A stretch of 64,000 bases of DNA from Kiloniellaceae bacterium. Lineage in GTDB: Bacteria > Pseudomonadota > Alphaproteobacteria > Kiloniellales > Kiloniellaceae. Positions 1 to 9,085 of this stretch are shown one piece after another. The stretch covers positions 1 to 64,000 of the forward strand of contig JAJFGK010000102.1 of assembly GCA_021776195.1 (NCBI GenBank), in the 5' to 3' direction. Both the position numbers and the translations under genes were made by a program. The notes under the pieces were generated by a model, which saw only the letters and a list, made by a program, of their open reading frames with translations, ran no database searches and was not told where the DNA came from. Position 1 is the stretch's first letter. Each line of letters opens with the position of its first letter.

Positions 1-57
1 AAAATCGTGCCCGCCGTCGGGTCCGAAGACCGGCAGTTGCGCCCAATGAAGAGAGCC

Positions 58-222
58 GGTCATCCCGGACGCGACTTTTCTCCAAATCTTCGATTTGGAC
101 AGGAAAGTCAGTGATCCGGGATCTCGGCGAAATTGAGATCAGGCGTCGGCCCGAGATTCCGGATACCTCGCTTCGCCCGCCAAATCCAAGATTTGGGACG
201 AACCGGGTTCCGGAATGACGTT
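58..222. repeat. dispersed intergenic inverted repeat, copy 1 (composite)
   Basis: Gene-free left edge of the window. It starts near GTCATCCCGGACG and ends near GGGTTCCGGAATGAC, so the ends are inverted copies of one another. Inside are smaller hairpins (CAAATC-ttc-GATTTG around position 90 and CCAAATC-caa-GATTTGG around 180), so it looks like two related palindromic units side by side. The same GTCAxCCCGG...CCGGGxTGAC ends recur near 1795-1907 and 5740-5887. Many proteobacterial chromosomes carry such extragenic palindromes. No ORF, promoter or RNA gene was recognised in positions 1-313. Confidence 0.6.
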
Positions 223-313
223 CCCTAAAAAGCAATTGTATACAGAATCCAAAACAAGAAAGGGCGAGGCACCCCCCGATGCCTCGCCCCTTTCGATAGC
301 CGGGAATTCCGCC

Positions 314-1633
314 CTATTGGCGGCGCATCACGGCCTCGACCTTGGTGAAGATCTCGCCCAGGTGATCCTCGGTGGCGATCAAGGGCGGCGAAATCAGGCA
401 GCAGTCGCCGGTCATCTTGACCATGACGCCCTCGTCGTAGAGCTCCTGCACCATCTTGACGCCGCGCTTGCCTGGCGTGCCCTCGAGGGGCGCCATGTCG
501 ATACCGGCCAGCAGGCCATAGGCGCGCACGTCGGTGACCGCGGGGATCTCCATCAGGGCCTCGACGTGGCTGAGGAAGGTCGGGGTCTGCTTGGCGGCGT
601 TCTCGACCAGCCCTTCCCGCTCGAAAATGTCGCGGGTCGCGAGGCTGGCAGCGGCCGCGACCGGGCAGCCGGAGTAGGTGTAGCCGTGGAACAGCTCGAC
701 CGCCCAATCGGGCGCCGCGGCGGCGATGTCGTCGAAGATCTTCTCCGAACAGGCGACCGCGCCCATCGGCACGACGCCGTTGGTCAGAGCCTTGGCCATG
801 GTGACCATGTCGGGCACCACCTCGAAGGAGTCGGCGCCGAAGGGCTTGCCGGTGCGCCCGAAGCCGCAGATGACCTCGTCGAAGATCAGCAGGATACCGT
901 GCTGGTCGCAGATCTCGCGCAGCCGTTTGAGGTAGCCGACCGGCGGCACATAGCAGCCGACCGAGCCGGCAATCGGCTCGACGATGCAAGCGGCGATGGT
1001 GTCCGCGCCGTGCAGGCTGACGAAGCGCTGCAGATCCTCGGCCAGCTCCGCGCCGGTCTGCGGCTGGCCGACCTGACCCCGATGCTCGGGCAGGTTGGTG
1101 TGGCGCAGGTGGCAGGTGCCGGGCAGGCCCAGGCCGAAGGCCTTCTTGTTGTTGATCATGCCGGCGACCGACAGACCGCCGAAGTTGACCCCGTGATAGC
1201 CGCCCTCGCGGCCGATCAGCCGTTGGCGGGCCCCGTCGCCGCGCGCCTTGTGGTAGGCCAGCGCGACCTTCAGGGCGGACTCGACCGCCTCCGAGCCGGA
1301 ATTGGAGAAGAAGAGATAGTTGAGATCGCCAGGGGTCATGTCCGCCAGGCGCCGGGCCAGCTCGAACTGCTGCGGGTGGCCGTGCTGGAAGGGCGGCACG
1401 TAGTCGACATCGATCAGCGCCTTGTGGGCCGCGTCGGCGATCTCCTTGCGGCCGTGGCCGGCGGCCACGCAGAACAGCCCGGCCGAGCCGTCGATGACCT
1501 GATTGCCCTGGTTGGTCGTGTAGTACATGCCCGAAGCGCCGGTGATGATGCGCGGATTGGATTTGAAGGCCCGATTCGAGGTGAAGGGCATCCAATACTG
1601 CTCAAGCGAGTTGGGAGAAGATTGAACAGTCAT
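314..1633 (-). CDS. class III (omega-amino acid:pyruvate type) aminotransferase
   Basis: PLP-dependent fold-type I aminotransferase of subgroup III (439 aa, normal length). The start ATG gives MTVQSSPNSLEQYWMPF, the N-terminus typical of omega-amino acid:pyruvate transaminases. Visible motifs are the NSGSEAVESALK phosphate-binding segment (about 111-122), the YHG motif near 146, FDEVICGFGRTG (251-262), whose Asp contacts the PLP pyridine, and MAKALTNG with the Schiff-base lysine at about K281. The family moves the terminal amino group of beta-alanine, GABA or similar omega-amino acids to pyruvate; the exact donor cannot be read from sequence. It lies downstream of, and on the same strand as, the HOT/D2HGDH pair, but a 283-bp gap with a palindromic repeat separates them, so co-transcription is uncertain. 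If GABA is the donor, the product succinate semialdehyde would link it to its neighbours (inference). Confidence 0.85.
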   Translation of the reverse strand: MTVQSSPNSLEQYWMPFTSNRAFKSNPRIITGASGMYYTTNQGNQVIDGSAGLFCVAAGHGRKEIADAAHKALIDVDYVPPFQHGHPQQFELARRLADMTPGDLNYLFFSNSGSEAVESALKVALAYHKARGDGARQRLIGREGGYHGVNFGGLSVAGMINNKKAFGLGLPGTCHLRHTNLPEHRGQVGQPQTGAELAEDLQRFVSLHGADTIAACIVEPIAGSVGCYVPPVGYLKRLREICDQHGILLIFDEVICGFGRTGKPFGADSFEVVPDMVTMAKALTNGVVPMGAVACSEKIFDDIAAAAPDWAVELFHGYTYSGCPVAAAASLATRDIFEREGLVENAAKQTPTFLSHVEALMEIPAVTDVRAYGLLAGIDMAPLEGTPGKRGVKMVQELYDEGVMVKMTGDCCLISPPLIATEDHLGEIFTKVEAVMRRQ

Positions 1634-1794
1634 AACGCTATACCCCTATTATTTGAAGAATTCTGGGATCGACCATAGTCCCAGGCGGCGAACCGCCATA
1701 GCACCAGTTGGCCCCGTCATCTGAGGCCAGATCACGGTCGAAGGGGCAGAAAACGGGTTTCCGGCAACCCAGTTCCCACACCGCCACATTTCTC

Positions 1795-1907
1795 GTCACC
1801 CCGGACGGAACCCGGCGCCACGCCGGGAATCGAGCCGGGGTCTCCCGACGAAGCCTCCTCGGCCCAAGATCCCGGCTCAATATCCCGGCGTGGGGGCCCG
1901 GGATGAC
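1795..1907. repeat. dispersed intergenic inverted repeat, copy 2
   Basis: An element bounded by GTCACCCCGGACGG at the left and GGGCCCGGGATGAC at the right, with inner GC-rich inverted segments (CCGGGAATCGAGCCGGGG and GATCCCGGCTCAATATCCCGG). It fills most of the gap between the aminotransferase and the upstream FAD-dehydrogenase stop. Its ends match the copies near 58-222 and 5740-5887. Placed 3' of a gene, it may act as a transcript-end hairpin, but no T-tract follows it. Confidence 0.6.
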
Positions 1908-1916
1908 ACACCACAC

Positions 1917-3335
1917 TTAGAGCATTTTGCCCGGGTTCATGTCATGACCAGGATCAATCGCGTCCTTGATCCGGCGCATCAGGTCGAGCGCGACCGGGTC
2001 CTTGTAGTGGGCCAGTTCATCCTTTTTCAGCAGACCGACCCCGTGCTCGGCGCTGAAGGATCCGCCCATTTCGACCGCCAGATCGTGGATTCGGCGATTG
2101 ATACGCGGTGTCTCGGCCAGAAAGGCCTCCCGCGTCATGGTCTTTGGCTGGGTCAGGTTGAAGTGGATATTGCCGTCGCCGAGATGGCCAAAGGGCACCA
2201 GCAGGGCCTCGGGCAGGATTTCGGCGACGATGGCCGCGCCCTGCTCGATAAAGCGCGGCACCCGGCTAACCGGGACCGAGACATCGTGCTTGATACTGGC
2301 CCCGGCGCGCTTCTGGGCCTCCGGGATGGTTTCGCGCAGGCGCCACAGGCCGCGGGCCTGTTCTTCCGAGGCGGCGATGACGCCGTCGACCGCCTCGCCG
2401 GCCTCGAAGGCCTCGCTCAGGATTTCCTCGACCAGCGCCTGCAAGGCCGCCTGATCCTGGCCCGAAGCAAGCTCGGCCAGAACGTAGTGCCCCTGCTTCG
2501 TCTCCAGGGGATCGCGGGTCCCGGAGATCTGGCCCAGCACCAGATCGAGGCAACTGCGCTGCATGTACTCGAAGGAACTGACCGCATCGCCGCTGGCGCT
2601 CTTGAAGCGCGCCAGCAAAAGGGTCGTCGCCGCCAGACTTGGCACTGCCACCAGGCAGCAGCAGCGGCTTTTCGGGCGGGGAAAGAGCTTCAGGACCGCC
2701 GCCGTGATCACCCCCAGGGTTCCCTCGGCGCCGATAAAGAGCTGCTTCAGGTCGTAGCCGCTGTTGTCCTTGCGCAGGCGCCGCAGGCCGTCCCACAGGG
2801 TACCGTCGGGCAGCACCACCTCCAGGCCCAGCACCAGGTCGCGGGCATTGCCGTACTTCACCACATTGACCCCGCCTGCGTTGGTCGAGAGGTTGCCGCC
2901 GATCTGGCAGCTCCCCTCGGCCCCGAGGCTTAAGGGAAAGAGCCGGTCGGCGGCCTCCGCCGCGGCCTGGATGTCGGCCAGGACGCAACCGGCCTGCACC
3001 GTCATGGTGCCGTCCAGGGCATCGACTTCCAGGATCTTGTTCATGCGCCCCAGGGACAGCAGGATCTGCGCGCCCTCGCCCAGTGGCACCGAACCGCCGA
3101 CATAGCCGGTGTTGCCGCCCTGGGGCACCAGGGCGACCTTTTCCCGGTGACAGAGCGCCACGACCCGCGCGACCTCGTCGCTGGAGGCCGGGCGCAGCAC
3201 CAGATCCGCCTGCCCCTGGAACAGGTCGCGCTCGTCGCGCAGGAAGGGCGCCATCTCGGCGTCGGCCTCGAGCCAGCCCGCGGGCCCGACAATCGCCTTC
3301 AAGTCGGCCCGTACGGCCGGCGACAGGGTCATCAC
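1917..3335 (-). CDS. FAD-binding D-2-hydroxyacid dehydrogenase (D-2-hydroxyglutarate dehydrogenase type)
   Basis: 472-aa flavoprotein of the FAD-linked oxidase (VAO) superfamily, the usual length for D-2-hydroxyglutarate/D-lactate dehydrogenases. The N-terminal FAD domain has PQGGNTGYVGGSVPL (about 71-85), then GGNLSTNAGG and FIGAEGTLGVIT, the conserved flavin-contact segments. The C-terminal half has the metal/substrate motif GHLGDGNIHFN and SAEHGVGLLK, whose His and Glu residues bind Zn in D2HGDH relatives. It should oxidise D-2-hydroxyglutarate, or another D-2-hydroxy acid, to the 2-oxoacid with electrons passed to an acceptor such as ETF. The start ATG lies only 6 nt after the stop of the upstream transhydrogenase gene, so the two are almost certainly co-transcribed and probably translationally coupled. 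That supports D-2-hydroxyglutarate as substrate. Glycolate or D-lactate remain possible. Confidence 0.82.
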   Translation of the reverse strand: MMTLSPAVRADLKAIVGPAGWLEADAEMAPFLRDERDLFQGQADLVLRPASSDEVARVVALCHREKVALVPQGGNTGYVGGSVPLGEGAQILLSLGRMNKILEVDALDGTMTVQAGCVLADIQAAAEAADRLFPLSLGAEGSCQIGGNLSTNAGGVNVVKYGNARDLVLGLEVVLPDGTLWDGLRRLRKDNSGYDLKQLFIGAEGTLGVITAAVLKLFPRPKSRCCCLVAVPSLAATTLLLARFKSASGDAVSSFEYMQRSCLDLVLGQISGTRDPLETKQGHYVLAELASGQDQAALQALVEEILSEAFEAGEAVDGVIAASEEQARGLWRLRETIPEAQKRAGASIKHDVSVPVSRVPRFIEQGAAIVAEILPEALLVPFGHLGDGNIHFNLTQPKTMTREAFLAETPRINRRIHDLAVEMGGSFSAEHGVGLLKKDELAHYKDPVALDLMRRIKDAIDPGHDMNPGKML

Positions 3336-3341
3336 CCAGCC

Positions 3342-4649
3342 CTACCAGTAGCGGAGGGCATCGGCGAAGAGCCCGCTCAGGGCCTCGCGGCTGATTTCCA
3401 GCGGCGCATTGTCCATCAGCCGGCGCTGCGGATAGGCCCCTTCGGTCAGGGCGCCGAGATCGCCCGCGCCATAGCCGACCCCCGCCAGGCCGTTGGGAAT
3501 ATCGGTCGTCTTCATCAGGCCGACGATGCGCGCCGCCAGGGCCTCGCCGGCATCGTCCGGACCGGCGCCGCGGGTCTCGCCGCCGAGCCAGCCCGCGGCC
3601 TCCAGGTGTCTCTCCGGGCAGGCCGGCGCGGTGAAGCGAAAGACCGAGGGCGCGTTGAGGATGACCGACATGCCGTGGGGCACGATGGCTTCCTCCTGGG
3701 GATAGTCCGGCGGACGGTAGTCGCGGACCAGGCCGGCCACCGCGTAGCTCATGCCGTGCGGCGCGTGGACGCCGGCGTTGCCAAAGGCGATGCCGGCCAG
3801 GGTCGCGGCCCACATGACCTGGCCGCGGGCTTCCCGGTCGCCCGCATCCTCGACCGCGCGCACCATGTAGAGCCCGAGCAATCGCAGGGCCTCGCGGCAG
3901 CCCATGTCGCTCCAGGGGTTGGCGCCCTGGCTCATCGGCCGCTGGCCGGCCTTGGCCGCCGCCGGACGCTGGCTGAAGGGCAAGGCGGTATAGGACTCCA
4001 GGGCGTGGCTCAGCACGTCGAAGGCGCTGGCCGCGACCACGGTCCGCGGCAGGGTCGCGGTCACCTTGGGGTCGACCAGGGCGCGGCTCGGCCGCAGGTG
4101 GCGCGAGGCGATACCGGTCTTGGCCTTGATCGCCAGCAGATCGAAGATCGTGATCCCGGTGCACTCGCTGCCGGTGCCCGAGGTCGTCGGACAGGCGATG
4201 TGCGGTTTCAGCGGCCCCGGCACCGGTTGGCCGCCGCCGATCGGCGCGTTCACGTAGGTCAGGAACTCGGCCGGATGGGTGCTGTAGAGATTGGCCGCCT
4301 TGCAGGTGTCGATGACCGAGCCGCCGCCCAGCGAGACATAACCGTCGGGCCGCGCCTCCTTGGCGAAGGCCGCCGCCGCCAGGAAGGAGGCGTCGGTCGG
4401 CTCGACCCGCACCTCGTCGTAGACCACCACATCGAGGCCTGCGGCCTCCAAGGCGCCCCGCACGACCGCGAAATGGACGGTCTCGGCCAGACGCTTGTCG
4501 GTCATCAGCGCCACCCGCTTCAGGCCGAGCGCCGCTGCCTCGTCGCCCGCCTCCGCCAGGCAGTTGTCGCCGAAGGTGATCGCCGAGATATCTACGGAAA
4601 AGGCGGTCTCGCCCCCCGCCGCGGCTGCATAGTGGTGACAACAGGCCAT
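3342..4649 (-). CDS. iron-containing alcohol dehydrogenase, hydroxyacid-oxoacid transhydrogenase (ADHFE1-like)
   Basis: 435-aa group III Fe-dependent alcohol dehydrogenase. The reading frame stays open upstream, but I chose ATG 4649 because the product then begins [20 protein letters not shown], the usual N-terminus of this subfamily. [16 protein letters not shown] is the nucleotide-binding glycine turn, PTTSGTGSE the family signature, and metal ligands are visible in [11 protein letters not shown] and HAPHGMSYA. Animal and bacterial relatives transfer hydride from 4-hydroxybutyrate to 2-oxoglutarate, giving succinate semialdehyde and D-2-hydroxyglutarate, with tightly held NAD. The next gene, 6 nt downstream, is a D-2-hydroxyglutarate-type dehydrogenase that would regenerate 2-oxoglutarate. 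The Ntn-hydrolase gene is divergent, leaving about 97 bp for two promoters. A plain Fe-alcohol dehydrogenase is the less likely alternative. Confidence 0.82.
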   Translation of the reverse strand: MACCHHYAAAAGGETAFSVDISAITFGDNCLAEAGDEAAALGLKRVALMTDKRLAETVHFAVVRGALEAAGLDVVVYDEVRVEPTDASFLAAAAFAKEARPDGYVSLGGGSVIDTCKAANLYSTHPAEFLTYVNAPIGGGQPVPGPLKPHIACPTTSGTGSECTGITIFDLLAIKAKTGIASRHLRPSRALVDPKVTATLPRTVVAASAFDVLSHALESYTALPFSQRPAAAKAGQRPMSQGANPWSDMGCREALRLLGLYMVRAVEDAGDREARGQVMWAATLAGIAFGNAGVHAPHGMSYAVAGLVRDYRPPDYPQEEAIVPHGMSVILNAPSVFRFTAPACPERHLEAAGWLGGETRGAGPDDAGEALAARIVGLMKTTDIPNGLAGVGYGAGDLGALTEGAYPQRRLMDNAPLEISREALSGLFADALRYW

Positions 4650-4746
4650 GCTTCCGATCGGTCCTTGCTTCGCTATCATCAGGCGCGGCAGTCTAGCCGA
4701 AAGAACCGGTCGCTGTCTTTGTTTCATAAGCCCCGGTGCCGGTGTT

Positions 4747-5718
4747 ATGGTCGCGCCCATGATCATCGTCACCAACAACGAAGGCTGGCCGGGCGTGGGC
4801 GAAACCGCCAAGCGTCTGGCCGCCGGCGAACCGGGTCTCGACGCCATTGAGGCCGGCATCCGGATCGTGGAACTGGAAGAAAAGGTGCGCTCGGTGGGGC
4901 GCGGCGGCTGGCCGAACCTGGCCGGCGAGGTCGAGCTGGACGCGGCCATGATGAACGGCACCACCCTGCGCACCGGGGCGGTCGGCGCGATCCAGGGCTT
5001 CCTGCACCCGATCTCGATCGCCCGGGCGGTGATGGAACGCTTGCCCCACGAAATCCTGGTGGGTCCGGGGGCCGCTCGTTTCGCCGGCGAGGTCGGCGCC
5101 CTGCCCGGCGAGAACTTGACCGCCGACACGGCACGGGTCTGGCGCAAATGGTTCGAGGCCGAGGTGCCGGCGGCGGCCCGGCGGACCTGGCGCAGTGCCC
5201 CCCTGGTCGATCTCTGCACCGCCGCCATCGACCCCGAGACCGGCCGCGACACCACCACCTTTATCGCCCTGGACGCCGGCGGCGAGGTCATGGGCGGGGT
5301 CAGCACCTCGGGTTGGGGCTGGAAGTACCCCGGGCGGCTCGGCGACAGCCCGATCATCGGCGCCGGGCTCTACGCCGACAGTCGATTTGGGGCCTGTGCC
5401 TGCACCGGGGCCGGCGAGATGACCATCCGCTGCGGCACCGCCCGCGCGGTGGTGCTCTACATGAAAATGGGCATGACCGTCGCCGAGGCCGTGCGCGAGG
5501 CCGCCGAGGACATGAAAGCCCTGAAAGGCGGTCTGATCGAACGGGTGACAATCCACGCCATCGACCGCCACGGCGAACACAAGGTCGTGGCGGTCAACGG
5601 CAAGGACAACGCCTATTGGGTCTGGCAGGACGGCGACGCGGAACCGCGCAAAGAGTTGGCCGAAGTCATACTTCTATCGGACGGCCCGCCGCCGCGCCGC
5701 CCGGATAAGGCGCGCTGA
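4747..5718 (+). CDS. N4-(beta-N-acetylglucosaminyl)-L-asparaginase family Ntn hydrolase
   Basis: 323-aa aspartylglucosaminidase/isoaspartyl peptidase family protein (T2 peptidase). Such enzymes autocleave before a threonine that becomes the N-terminal nucleophile. Here that residue is the first Thr of GRDTTTF (about T169 from the first ATG), followed by [20 protein letters not shown] and GAGLYAD, which form the binding site in characterised members. The N-terminal part has NEGWPG and GRGGWPN, typical of the family. ATG 4747 and ATG 4759 are both possible starts, since neither has a strong ribosome site. No signal peptide is seen, so the enzyme is probably cytoplasmic and releases aspartate from glycosylated asparagine or related amides. 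It is divergent from the HOT/D2HGDH pair. Confidence 0.85.
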   Translation: MVAPMIIVTNNEGWPGVGETAKRLAAGEPGLDAIEAGIRIVELEEKVRSVGRGGWPNLAGEVELDAAMMNGTTLRTGAVGAIQGFLHPISIARAVMERLPHEILVGPGAARFAGEVGALPGENLTADTARVWRKWFEAEVPAAARRTWRSAPLVDLCTAAIDPETGRDTTTFIALDAGGEVMGGVSTSGWGWKYPGRLGDSPIIGAGLYADSRFGACACTGAGEMTIRCGTARAVVLYMKMGMTVAEAVREAAEDMKALKGGLIERVTIHAIDRHGEHKVVAVNGKDNAYWVWQDGDAEPRKELAEVILLSDGPPPRRPDKAR

Positions 5719-5739
5719 GGCAAATCCGGACCGCGGCCC

Positions 5740-5887
5740 GAGACCCCGGCTCGGCCCCCGGCCGGGCGGCCGGCGTCCGTCCGGGGTGACACCATCAACT
5801 ATGAAATCGTCATCCCGGACAAGGCGAAGCCTTGAGCCGGGATCTCGTGCCGAAAATGCCCCGACTCGGCCCCCGGCCGGGGTGACG
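5740..5887. repeat. dispersed intergenic inverted repeat, copy 3
   Basis: Positions from about 5811 to 5886 run from GTCATCCCGGACAAG to GGCCGGGGTGAC, again with inverted ends. A partial unit with GTCCGGGGTGAC lies just before it. An inner AAGGCGAAGCCTT palindrome is visible near 5821. It fills the space between two convergent genes, the Ntn hydrolase and alanine dehydrogenase, and shares its ends with the copies at 58-222 and 1795-1907. Confidence 0.6.
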
Positions 5888-5899
5888 GTTCAGTCGCGG

Positions 5900-7024
5900 T
5901 CAGTAGGACAGCCCCAACGCCTCCTCGGGCGGCAGGAAGTCGAGGCCCAGACCCTCGGCGACCGCCTTGTAGGTCACTTTGCCGGCCATCACGTTCAGGC
6001 CGTTGCGCAGGTGCCGGTTTTCCATCATGGCTTCCTTGTGGCCCTTCTTGGCCAGGGCCAGGGTAAAGGGCAGCGTCGCGTTGTTGAGGGCGAAGGCCGA
6101 GGTCCGCGACACCGCGCCCGGCATGTTGGTGACGCAGTAGTGGACCGCGTCCTCCTCCACGTAGGTCGGCTTGTCGTGGGTGGTCGGCTTCGAGGTCTCG
6201 AAGCAACCGCCCTGGTCGATCGCGATATCCACCAGAACCGAGCCGGGTTGCATCCCGGCCACCATGGCGCGGGTCACCAGCTTGGGCGCCGCGGCGCCCG
6301 GCACCAGGACCGCGCCGATCACCAAATCGGCGCCCATGACATGGGTCTCGATGGCGTCGACCGTGGAGTAGATCGTGTTCAAGGTCGGACCGAACTGCAT
6401 ATCGAGCTCATTGAGCCGGTCCAGGCTGCGGTCGAGCACCGTGACATGGGCCTCCATGCCCATGGCCATGCGCGCCGCGTTGGTGCCCGAGACACCGCCG
6501 CCGATGATCACCACCTTGGCCGCGGCGACACCGGGGACCCCGCCCAGCAGCATGCCCGAGCCGCCCTGTTCCTTTTCCAGGCAGTGCGCGCCGACCTGCA
6601 CCGACATGCGACCGGCGACCTCGCTCATGGGCGCCAGCAGCGGCAGGCCGCCGCGGTCGTTGGTCACGGTCTCATAGGCGATCGCGATGCAGCCGGACTC
6701 CATCAGGCCCTTGGTCTGGGCCATGTCCGGTGCCAGGTGCAGGTAGGTAAAGAGAACCTGGTTCTCGCGCAACTGTGCCCACTCCTGGGGCTGCGGCTCT
6801 TTCACCTTCACCACCATGTCGGCCTTGGCGAAGACCTCCTCGGGCGTGTCGGCAATGGTGGCGCCAGCGGCCCGGTAGGCCTCGTCGCTCACGCCGATGC
6901 CGCTACCGGCATTGGTCTGCACCAGAACATCCTGGCCGTGGTGGACCAGTTCACGCACCGAACCCGGTACCAGGCCGACCCGGTACTCGTGGTTCTTAAC
7001 CTCCTTCGGAACGCCGATCAGCAT
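5900..7024 (-). CDS. ald: alanine dehydrogenase
   Basis: 374 aa, full length for NAD-dependent L-alanine dehydrogenase (alanine + NAD + water to pyruvate + ammonium + NADH). The N-terminus [18 protein letters not shown] carries the substrate-binding Arg, FTYLHLAPD the catalytic His region, and [17 protein letters not shown] the Rossmann fold, followed by an acidic residue in the NAD-ribose position. The C-terminal part contains [15 protein letters not shown], conserved in the family. The gene is monocistronic on the minus strand, divergent from a DMT-family permease across 234 bp. Together with the aminotransferase, which would make alanine from pyruvate, it could recycle amino groups as ammonium (inference). 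Confidence 0.95.
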   Translation of the reverse strand: MLIGVPKEVKNHEYRVGLVPGSVRELVHHGQDVLVQTNAGSGIGVSDEAYRAAGATIADTPEEVFAKADMVVKVKEPQPQEWAQLRENQVLFTYLHLAPDMAQTKGLMESGCIAIAYETVTNDRGGLPLLAPMSEVAGRMSVQVGAHCLEKEQGGSGMLLGGVPGVAAAKVVIIGGGVSGTNAARMAMGMEAHVTVLDRSLDRLNELDMQFGPTLNTIYSTVDAIETHVMGADLVIGAVLVPGAAAPKLVTRAMVAGMQPGSVLVDIAIDQGGCFETSKPTTHDKPTYVEEDAVHYCVTNMPGAVSRTSAFALNNATLPFTLALAKKGHKEAMMENRHLRNGLNVMAGKVTYKAVAEGLGLDFLPPEEALGLSY

Positions 7025-7258
7025 TCTATGTCACTCCCTGCAAACGCGACGGGCCGCCACGGCGATCCGTGGCGACTCCCGTCCGCCAAAAATTTCAAAC
7101 GTCCCGCTCGCCACCGCAATGGCTCAAGAGATCCCAGGGGCAACTTAGCGCCATGGCAAGACACAAGACAGAGCCAAATTGCACCGCCCGATGATGCCAG
7201 ACGGGCAGTGCGGCCGGCCGGCTGTTGCACTCCCGGCCGGGACGCAAGATGCTGGGCC

Positions 7259-8161
7259 ATGACTGTCCCCCCGCGAGTTCTGGCCGCCCTGGCCGCCGCG
7301 ATGGCCGGTGTCCTGGTTGGTGCCGCGACCGTGGCGACGCGCTACGCGATCGATCAGACCAGCCCGGCCTCGCTCGCCCTTCTGCGCTATGGGATCGGCG
7401 TGCTCTGCCTGTTGCCTTTCGTTCTGGCCAGCCCGCGGGTGCCGATAGCCCGGCGGGACATGATCCCCATCGCCCTGCTGGGGATCGGCCAGTTCGGCGT
7501 CTTGGTCACCCTGCTCAATTTCGGCATGCTGACCATCACCGCCGGGCGAGCCGCGTTGATCTTCGCGACCTTCCCGCTGATGACCATGCTGCTGGCGGCG
7601 GCAGCCGGGCGCGAGGCCCTCACCGGCCCCAAGGCGCTGGGGGTCTGCTGTACCATACTCGGCGTGGCTTTCGTGCTGGGCGAGAAGGTCTTGGAGGGCG
7701 GCACCACCGGGAACCAGTGGACCGGGATCCTCGCGGTTTTCGGCAGCGCGCTCTGCGGCGCGGTCTGCTCGATCCTCTACCGGCCCTACCTGGAGCGCTA
7801 CCCGACCCTGCCGGTCAGCCTCTATGCCATGCTGGCCTCCGTCGGGTTCTTGTTCCTCTTGGCGTTGGCGGAAGGTTCGCTGGAGACAATCCCGGGGATC
7901 GACCCGCCGGGCTGGATGGCGGTGGTCTTCATCGGCCTGGCCAGCGCGGTCGGCTATTACCTCTGGCTCTGGGCCCTGGCGCACACCACGCCCACCAAGG
8001 TGGCGGTCTTCCTCTCCCTCAGCCCCTTGAGCGCGGCCCTGCTCGGCAGCCTGTTGCTCGACGAAGCCATGACCCTGGGCCTGACCGCCGGGCTGGCCTG
8101 CGTCGCCGGCGGCCTCTGGCTCGCGCACCGGCCGTCGGCGGCGGACCGCGATAGCGGTTGA
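7259..8161 (+). CDS. DMT superfamily EamA-type transporter
   Basis: 300-aa membrane protein with ten hydrophobic segments in two EamA repeats (about 5-140 and 155-290). Typical features are the ARYAI-like segment after helix 1 (VATRYAIDQTSPASLALLRYG) and LSPLSAALLGSLLLDEAM near the end of repeat two. The start ATG is at 7259; the frame is open upstream, but the product from here begins with the first helix as in relatives. Such permeases often export amino acids or metabolites. The substrate is not predictable, though its divergent neighbour is alanine dehydrogenase. Confidence 0.85.
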   Translation: MTVPPRVLAALAAAMAGVLVGAATVATRYAIDQTSPASLALLRYGIGVLCLLPFVLASPRVPIARRDMIPIALLGIGQFGVLVTLLNFGMLTITAGRAALIFATFPLMTMLLAAAAGREALTGPKALGVCCTILGVAFVLGEKVLEGGTTGNQWTGILAVFGSALCGAVCSILYRPYLERYPTLPVSLYAMLASVGFLFLLALAEGSLETIPGIDPPGWMAVVFIGLASAVGYYLWLWALAHTTPTKVAVFLSLSPLSAALLGSLLLDEAMTLGLTAGLACVAGGLWLAHRPSAADRDSG

Positions 8162-8293
8162 ATCCCCCGCCGGCATCGACTGCTGCCCTGCGGGCCAGTC
8201 CTTGTGAAGCGCAAACCCAAGCGGCAAAATTCCGACGACACATTCGATCTATTGCATGGTCACTTCTCGAACCCTCTTCAAAGGGCGGAACCT

Positions 8294-9004
8294 ATGGAAT
8301 TGACACTCGAATCGGCCTTCTCGGTCGGCGGTCTCGTGGGGCACCTTTCCTATCTGCTGCTGGTTTTCTCCATGGTCATGCGAGTCATGTGGCTGTTGCG
8401 GGTGCTGGTGATCGCCTCGTCTCTCGTTGCCATCGCCTATGACGGGATCTGGCTGAAAGACCCGGTCGGGATCTTCTGGGAAAGCCTGCTGGTCTTGGTC
8501 AACATCGTTCAGTTGACCATCACCTACGTCGAAAACCTGCGCTCTCAGTTCAATCGCGAGGAAGCCGACTTCGTTCACGCCAGTTTTCCTGGGCTCAGCA
8601 TGAAGCACAAAAGGCGGCTGCTCGATGCCGGCAAGTGGATCGAGGCCGGACCCGAGACCGAACTGACCCAGGACGGCAAGCCGGTCCGCCAACTGGCCTA
8701 TCTGGCGCGTGGCGAGGTCAAGATCGCCTCGAACGGGAAAACCGTCGGTCTTTGCGAAGCCGGATCGTTCGTCGGCGAGATGACTGTCCTGACGGCGGCC
8801 CCGGCCAACGGGACGGCGATCGTGTCGAGAGCCGCCCGCTGTTGGACCGTCGAGGCCGGCGATCTGCGGCGGCTCGCGGCCGCTCATGAGGAGATCGAGC
8901 AGGCCCTCCATGCCTGCTTCCAGCGCAACCTTCTGCTCAAGCTGGTGAGCTCGAACAAGCATATCGAGCGATCGGGCGGCATGGAAAGCCTGGGTATGGT
9001 TTGA
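8294..9004 (+). CDS. Popeye-like membrane protein with cyclic-nucleotide-binding domain
   Basis: 236-aa protein with three predicted membrane helices in about residues 10-85 (GHLSYLLLVFSMVMRVMWLL; VLVIASSLVAIAYDGIWL; GIFWESLLVLVNIVQLTI), then a cNMP-binding beta-barrel fold. In that domain GEVKIASNGKTVGLCEAGSF and VGEMTVLTAAPANGTAIV resemble the phosphate-binding cassette region. The helix pattern matches the Popeye-domain family, whose animal members bind cAMP. I chose ATG 8294 because an AAGGGCGGA ribosome site sits just before it; an in-frame GTG 90 nt upstream is less convincing. It is convergent with the next gene and 132 nt behind the DMT gene. Ligand and role are unknown. Confidence 0.75.
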   Translation: MELTLESAFSVGGLVGHLSYLLLVFSMVMRVMWLLRVLVIASSLVAIAYDGIWLKDPVGIFWESLLVLVNIVQLTITYVENLRSQFNREEADFVHASFPGLSMKHKRRLLDAGKWIEAGPETELTQDGKPVRQLAYLARGEVKIASNGKTVGLCEAGSFVGEMTVLTAAPANGTAIVSRAARCWTVEAGDLRRLAAAHEEIEQALHACFQRNLLLKLVSSNKHIERSGGMESLGMV

Positions 9005-9085
9005 CGGAACGCGCCGACACTCTCCCTTCACCACCCGAACAAGAACGCTGGGACCCCCGGTTTCCTGTGGTCCGCCCGCGGTTTC

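Noticed and set aside
215..1678. Open frame of about 490 codons on the plus strand over the aminotransferase
   Set aside because: The minus strand encodes a full aminotransferase with all catalytic motifs; the plus-strand product has none.
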